From the NCBI RefSeq assembly GCF_021130785.1, contig NC_060213.1, positions 71,196,001 through 71,260,000 on the forward strand: 64,000 nucleotides of DNA, given 5' to 3'. Positions 59,551-64,000 of this stretch are shown in pieces; the first letter of the stretch is position 1; each line of letters opens with the position of its first letter. The position numbers and the translations under genes are program-made. The stretch is from Homalodisca vitripennis (Eukaryota > Arthropoda > Insecta > Hemiptera > Cicadellidae). A model generated the notes under the pieces. It saw only the letters and a list, made by a program, of their open reading frames with translations, ran no database searches and was not told where the DNA came from.

Positions 59551-60196
59551 TTCAAGTGGAAAGTGTAACCAACCATAAGTGAATTCTCCTGGACTCTAAA
59601 GTTACTACAGTATTAATTTCAAACAATTCAGTGAAAAATTCACGGTGTACTTTGGTCTTAATTTGTATGGATTATTTTGTGGTAACCCAACAGGAATTTC
59701 AATGCCAAATTAAAGGAAGTAGAAGGCAAGAATATTGTTGTTCATCGGAAGTTGTATCGAAGTTTTGCTTACGAAAATTTTATGTAAGATCGTTGGATTG
59801 AGTTGTTTTAGAGAAGCCTGAGGTTTATATAACTTTACTTTCCTTGCGAGAACATCTCATTCTAGTAATCCTAAATAAGTTCAAGTGGAAGGTGTAACCA
59901 GCCATAAGTAAATTCTCCTCGACTCTAAAGTTACTACAGTATTAATTTCAAACAATTCAGTGAAAAATTCACGGTGTACTTTGTATGGATTATTTTGTGG
60001 TAACCCAACAGGAATTTCAATGCCATATTAAATGAAGTAGAAGGCAAGAACATTGTTGTTCATCGGAAGTTGTATCGAAGTTTTGCTTACAAAAAGTTTA
60101 TATAAGATCGTTGGATTGAGTTGTTTTGGAGAAGCCTGAGGTATATATAACTTTACTTTCCTTGCGAGAACATCTCATTCTAGTAATCCTAAATAA
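59551..60196. repeat. tandem duplication, units of 329 and 317 bp
   Basis: Copy 1 (59551-59879) and copy 2 (59880-60196) are highly similar. Identical landmarks include TAAAGTTACTACAGTATTAA, GTGGTAACCCAACAGGAATT, GTTGTTCATCGGAAGTTGTA and CATCTCATTCTAGTAATCCT. Copy 2 lacks 11 bases after GTACTTTG. Scattered substitutions only, so the duplication is much younger than the one at 1485. There is no conserved open frame. Confidence 0.95.
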
Positions 60197-63033
60197 CGTC
60201 ATAAGTATTACAGTATATGAAATCGATAGTATTACGTATCCTAAAGTGCATGAAAATTATTACCAAAACCATTAGTTATCAATGAACATAATCAAAGGCT
60301 ATTTTAGCTATACGTAATATATTGATCTGCATCTGGGAAATAAAATCTTAAGTACTTGGGAATAGTGTTTAGTTAACTATCCGTACTACTCCACACTCGC
60401 CCCATCAACAATTATTCATAATAAATATTAAAATTGTTGTTAAATTTATTAAATATAATTAAAGACTAATAAACTTTGTGCTTGTTAAAATCCCTACGTG
60501 ACATTTTTCCATAATCTTTGAAATTATTGACTAAACGTAAGCAAAGCCTGTCACTTATGGGAATGGAAAAGTACACTTTCTGTTCATCTGCCTATCCTCA
60601 CGCTATTGCGAGAACAGTGTAACTACTAACCATAATATTATTACATAGATCCTTTGATTATTCATGGTGGTCTTCGAAAAAATCGAAGAGTAAATAAATT
60701 TTCTAAAACAAACTGATTAGAACCGTGTGAAGTTTTACCATGCGACATATTAGCACTTGTAGCCTATTGAAGGTGTCTGTGCGTGTACAAACAGGTGATG
60801 TACTTGAATGTGTGTAGCTTATAGTATGCTTTTCGTTACATATTTTAAAATTTTTCATTTACATTAAGTTGGAATTTTATCTATTTATCTTTGTGGCATT
60901 CTAGAATAATGATCTGTTTAAAAGTGTTTGTGTAAACAAATATTAATAAAATATATAATAATCATTTATTTGTGTGACCTTCTAGGACATAATTAGCTAC
61001 TAACTGGTTTAAAACAAAGCGTAAACATAAAATTATACGCATAAGTCTGGAGTAGTTTAAAATTTTAATCATTTGGCGTTAAACAATTTTTATGATTTTT
61101 AAAGAATGTACATATCCATTGCTTTCGTATAACATTCACATTAATACAAAAGCAAACATATGCTCTATATTAATTAATGTATGTCAGTACGTATAACAGT
61201 AATTATCATACAAGTTCACAAATGCATAGTCAATTAGTAACTTGCATCAAATATAATACTCCAGTGGACTGCAATGTGTTTGTAATACGGTCCAAAGAGC
61301 TTCATGCAGAGCTCTATTCACTGGAGACCAGTCTCAACACTCCACACTTTCAATAAATATGAATCCATTATTTCGGGGTTTACAACAACTGCTGTAGTTA
61401 GATACATACCTCACTATTTTATTAAATAATATTGTTTTATTATTGTAGTATTTCCTATTAAAATTATTGTTTTTAATAAAACTATATAAACAAAATTATA
61501 GGTGACTAAAATTTAATTCCTTGTTCTTATCAATAAACTCACATAATGAGAGACTTCAGACTAGATGCCGTATATAAATTTGAAAAGTGTTGGATGATAT
61601 TTATAACATTTTATACTATACGTAGAATACCATTGAATATCCCGTGTTTTTGGATCAATTATTAATCTCCACTGTCATTTGCAATCAGCCGATTCACCAC
61701 CTCTAGGATAAGGGAATGAATGATTGACTCTTAATTCATTCAGATGGAGTATTGTTGGTCTCTACATTCATAATGGCCTATTAGAGCACCTGATATGTAA
61801 AATTTCCTTGTTAATGAAAACCGAGCTTTGAACTCGTCCATTTGGATCCACCGCAGGATTCTGTGCGTACTTGCAATCTATTTTTCAAGTTTCAGTGACT
61901 GACATTTTTGAGTTTTAAAAGCTTCAGATCATCATACATATGAAGGATTTTTAAAGGAGAAGTTACCATGCCATGTAAAAATCTTGATGTCATAAAGTGA
62001 CTAATGAAATGCTGGTTTATACCTTCCAATTGAACCCACACTGGGTGCAGCAAAAACTTATGTGTCACGAAAATCTAAACAAACTGGATGTCCAAGAGCG
62101 ACACATCACTAACAACGTTAAGACTGAAATTTACAAAATACCTATTTCCAAATACTCAAGAAAGCTCTGAAAAAAATAAAGCTTTTACATTTTAAAATAA
62201 ATTCTGTTATAACGAACAAATGGAAGTTATATTAAATCGCTGTAATACCAGTTTAGTGTTGACGCAGTTGCAATAATGTATTGACTGCAAATAAATATAG
62301 GAATACCAAATTTTAAAATAACATTCATATTCATTTATTTACAAATTATAATTTTTTTCAAATTATAAACAATTTTTTGCCATAACGAAAAGGAAACTTA
62401 AAGAAAATAAGAGACTCATTTGGCTTCTTCGCACCAACCGTAAGATGATGAGTTGTGTTTTTAAGTTATAAAAGTTATAACAAAGCTAATTAACGAGGTA
62501 AAGTTTGAACATTGTAGAGTTTCAAGATTTCTTAAATTCTGTAAGATTCACCTCAATGTATTTTGCTACTTCCGAAACTGTGTTGATATAGTTGTATTGT
62601 TACAGAAAGGGGTATTATTCTATATTTATCACCTACTACTATTTTAGATAGGTTTCCTGCACAGGTATCATATACTTTCAATTTGTATTGAATGTAATAA
62701 ATAATAATCATGGAATTCTACATAGATAAGTAGATTTTATCTTATTTATCTGTTTTGTACTGGTTTATATATACATAATACAGTTTAAAACAGACGTAAA
62801 CAATAATGGACGTCTAAGGGATCGTTGAATTTCATACAAATTACATTATTAATTTAATATCCTGACAATTACAAAATAAAACTAAATATGAATATAAATC
62901 AACACTTAAGGGCATTCCAAGCGTTACGTAGTCCCATCAGATCTATGAAGGAAACAACCTGTATACTCTGAGAGGAAGTAACCTAGTAACAAACACAGAA
63001 GAGAGGAAGCAAGAAATTAATTTTGTACGAACA
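60197..63033. other. A/T-rich DNA, no feature
   Basis: No coding frame or repeat recognised. AGAGCTTCATGCAGAGCTCT at 61297-61316 is a short imperfect inverted repeat. Confidence 0.45.
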
Positions 63034-63216
63034 GTGCAGTACATCCAAGACATTTTATGTTGTGAAAGAGTAGGATACATGACAGACACGTGTTTCAGGA
63101 CACTTCATCATAGCAAACAAGTTAGGCCAGAAAAGTTTCACATACTCATAAAAACTCCAGATGTTCCTGTAAATCTATTCTGTAACACGTTTTCAATGAA
63201 AATAAACGTTACCTAA
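63034..63216 (+). other. unrecognised 60-codon frame (GTG start)
   Basis: Reads CCERVGYMTDTCFRTLHHSK and VRPEKFHILIKTPDVPVNLF. It is moderately protein-like, but without ATG start, splice sites or a recognisable family. Confidence 0.15.
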
Positions 63217-63493
63217 TAGGAAAATATCTGGTAGTAAAATGTAGTTAAATATATAGTTAAAGAGAATACACAGTATCCTACAAGTTATTAATTTACAATT
63301 ACATACCATATCACCCGTTAACTGTTCGTTTAGGCCAAATGTCACCTAATCGGGTACTCTTGTATGCTGATTGTAGATCCTAAAGTAAATCCAGTATTTT
63401 CTCCACCCCTTGCCATTTTTCTAGGAATATAATGGGAAGCTATGAAGGAGTATTTGATGCTTTGGGCAAAGAGGGGTTGTTGGATTACTTGTA

Positions 63494-63540
63494 GTGTGCA
63501 GGACTATGACTACAGGGAATGGATCATGAGTCCTGCACAC
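63494..63540. repeat. inverted repeat (hairpin), about 16-bp arms
   Basis: GTGTGCAGGACTATGA (63494-63509) pairs with TCATGAGTCCTGCACAC (63524-63540) with one bulged base and a 14-base loop. It lies in a G/C-richer segment (63360-63720) with no recognised frame. Confidence 0.8.
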
Positions 63541-64000
63541 TTAATCGACTGTTCTTATGGCGGTCTACCAACTTGCTACGGAGCATAAACCTAGGAGACT
63601 GTCCACAACCTTGAGGATTGCCAGGGTGGTTAGCCTACTCCTACTCCTTCACAGGCATATTTAGGTTATGGCCATGATTACAATCCGTGTCGGTGAACTG
63701 CGTTCTTATTACGTCAGTCACAGCTGTAACTTAAACGCTTAACGGAAGTTATACAATGGCATATCCTTCGTTTTGTTCTATTTTCTGTTGTTAAGCGCGT
63801 GACCTTTTGTATCTTGGAATTACCCAGTCCTTCTTATCTGAAGCGACAATGGCGATTAAAAGTTATATTCTAGTGAAAAATGAAATGATTTAGTCCACTT
63901 ACTTTCCTTCACAGGTGGAAATTCTTCGTAACATCTTATTGTTTTATTATAGGCACGCTACAATTCAAGATTGAACTTGACGACAGCTAACTGCTTTCAT

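Overview
The window looks like a gene-poor stretch of an animal nuclear genome, most likely an insect. It is strongly A/T-rich and full of long (TA)n and (CA)n microsatellites, with no operon-like packing, no long uninterrupted host gene and many decayed transposons. The mobile elements (hAT, a piggyBac-like element, a long-TIR Tc1/mariner element with an insect-type transposase, Jockey-like LINE debris) fit an arthropod. A hemipteran is my guess from general flavour only; nothing in the sequence proves the order.

Layout. 1-4300: A/T-rich DNA with a CT-rich tract and a two-copy tandem repeat. 4278-5450: a dispersed repeat split by an 866-bp hAT element that keeps an open C-terminal transposase frame, perfect 15-bp terminal inverted repeats and a perfect 8-bp target duplication. 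A second, uninterrupted copy of the same repeat at 13890-14175 shows the empty site. 7071-8509: a piggyBac-like element (TTAA, CCC/GGG ends) with three palindromes about 43 bp apart. 8640-10120: debris of Jockey-like non-LTR retrotransposons. 11234-12595: a second hAT element with a broken C-terminal transposase fragment on the minus strand. 17943-18209: an unrecognised protein-like reading frame with one internal stop. 20890-20979 and 39031-39353: two copies, in opposite orientation, of a tRNA-like pol III-type element; the second is bounded by inverted arms. 30400-30673: the only clear CpG-rich, promoter-like island, ending in an apparent first exon in which ATG abuts a consensus splice donor. 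49217-51625: a Tc1/mariner element with terminal inverted repeats over 500 bp long and a broken transposase. 59551-60196: a recent-looking 0.33-kb tandem duplication. The rest is A/T-rich intronic or intergenic DNA.

If the 30.4-30.7 kb island is a real start site, the 33 kb to its right would be first intron (or part of it), and the transposons there would be intronic insertions. No later exon of that gene could be identified, so this is inference. No gene in the window can be given a confident host function, and I did not find a clear new multi-gene system. The most unusual items are the tRNA-like element with inverted arms, the nested hAT with its paralogous empty site, the palindrome ladder in the piggyBac-like element, and the unknown broken reading frame at 18 kb.
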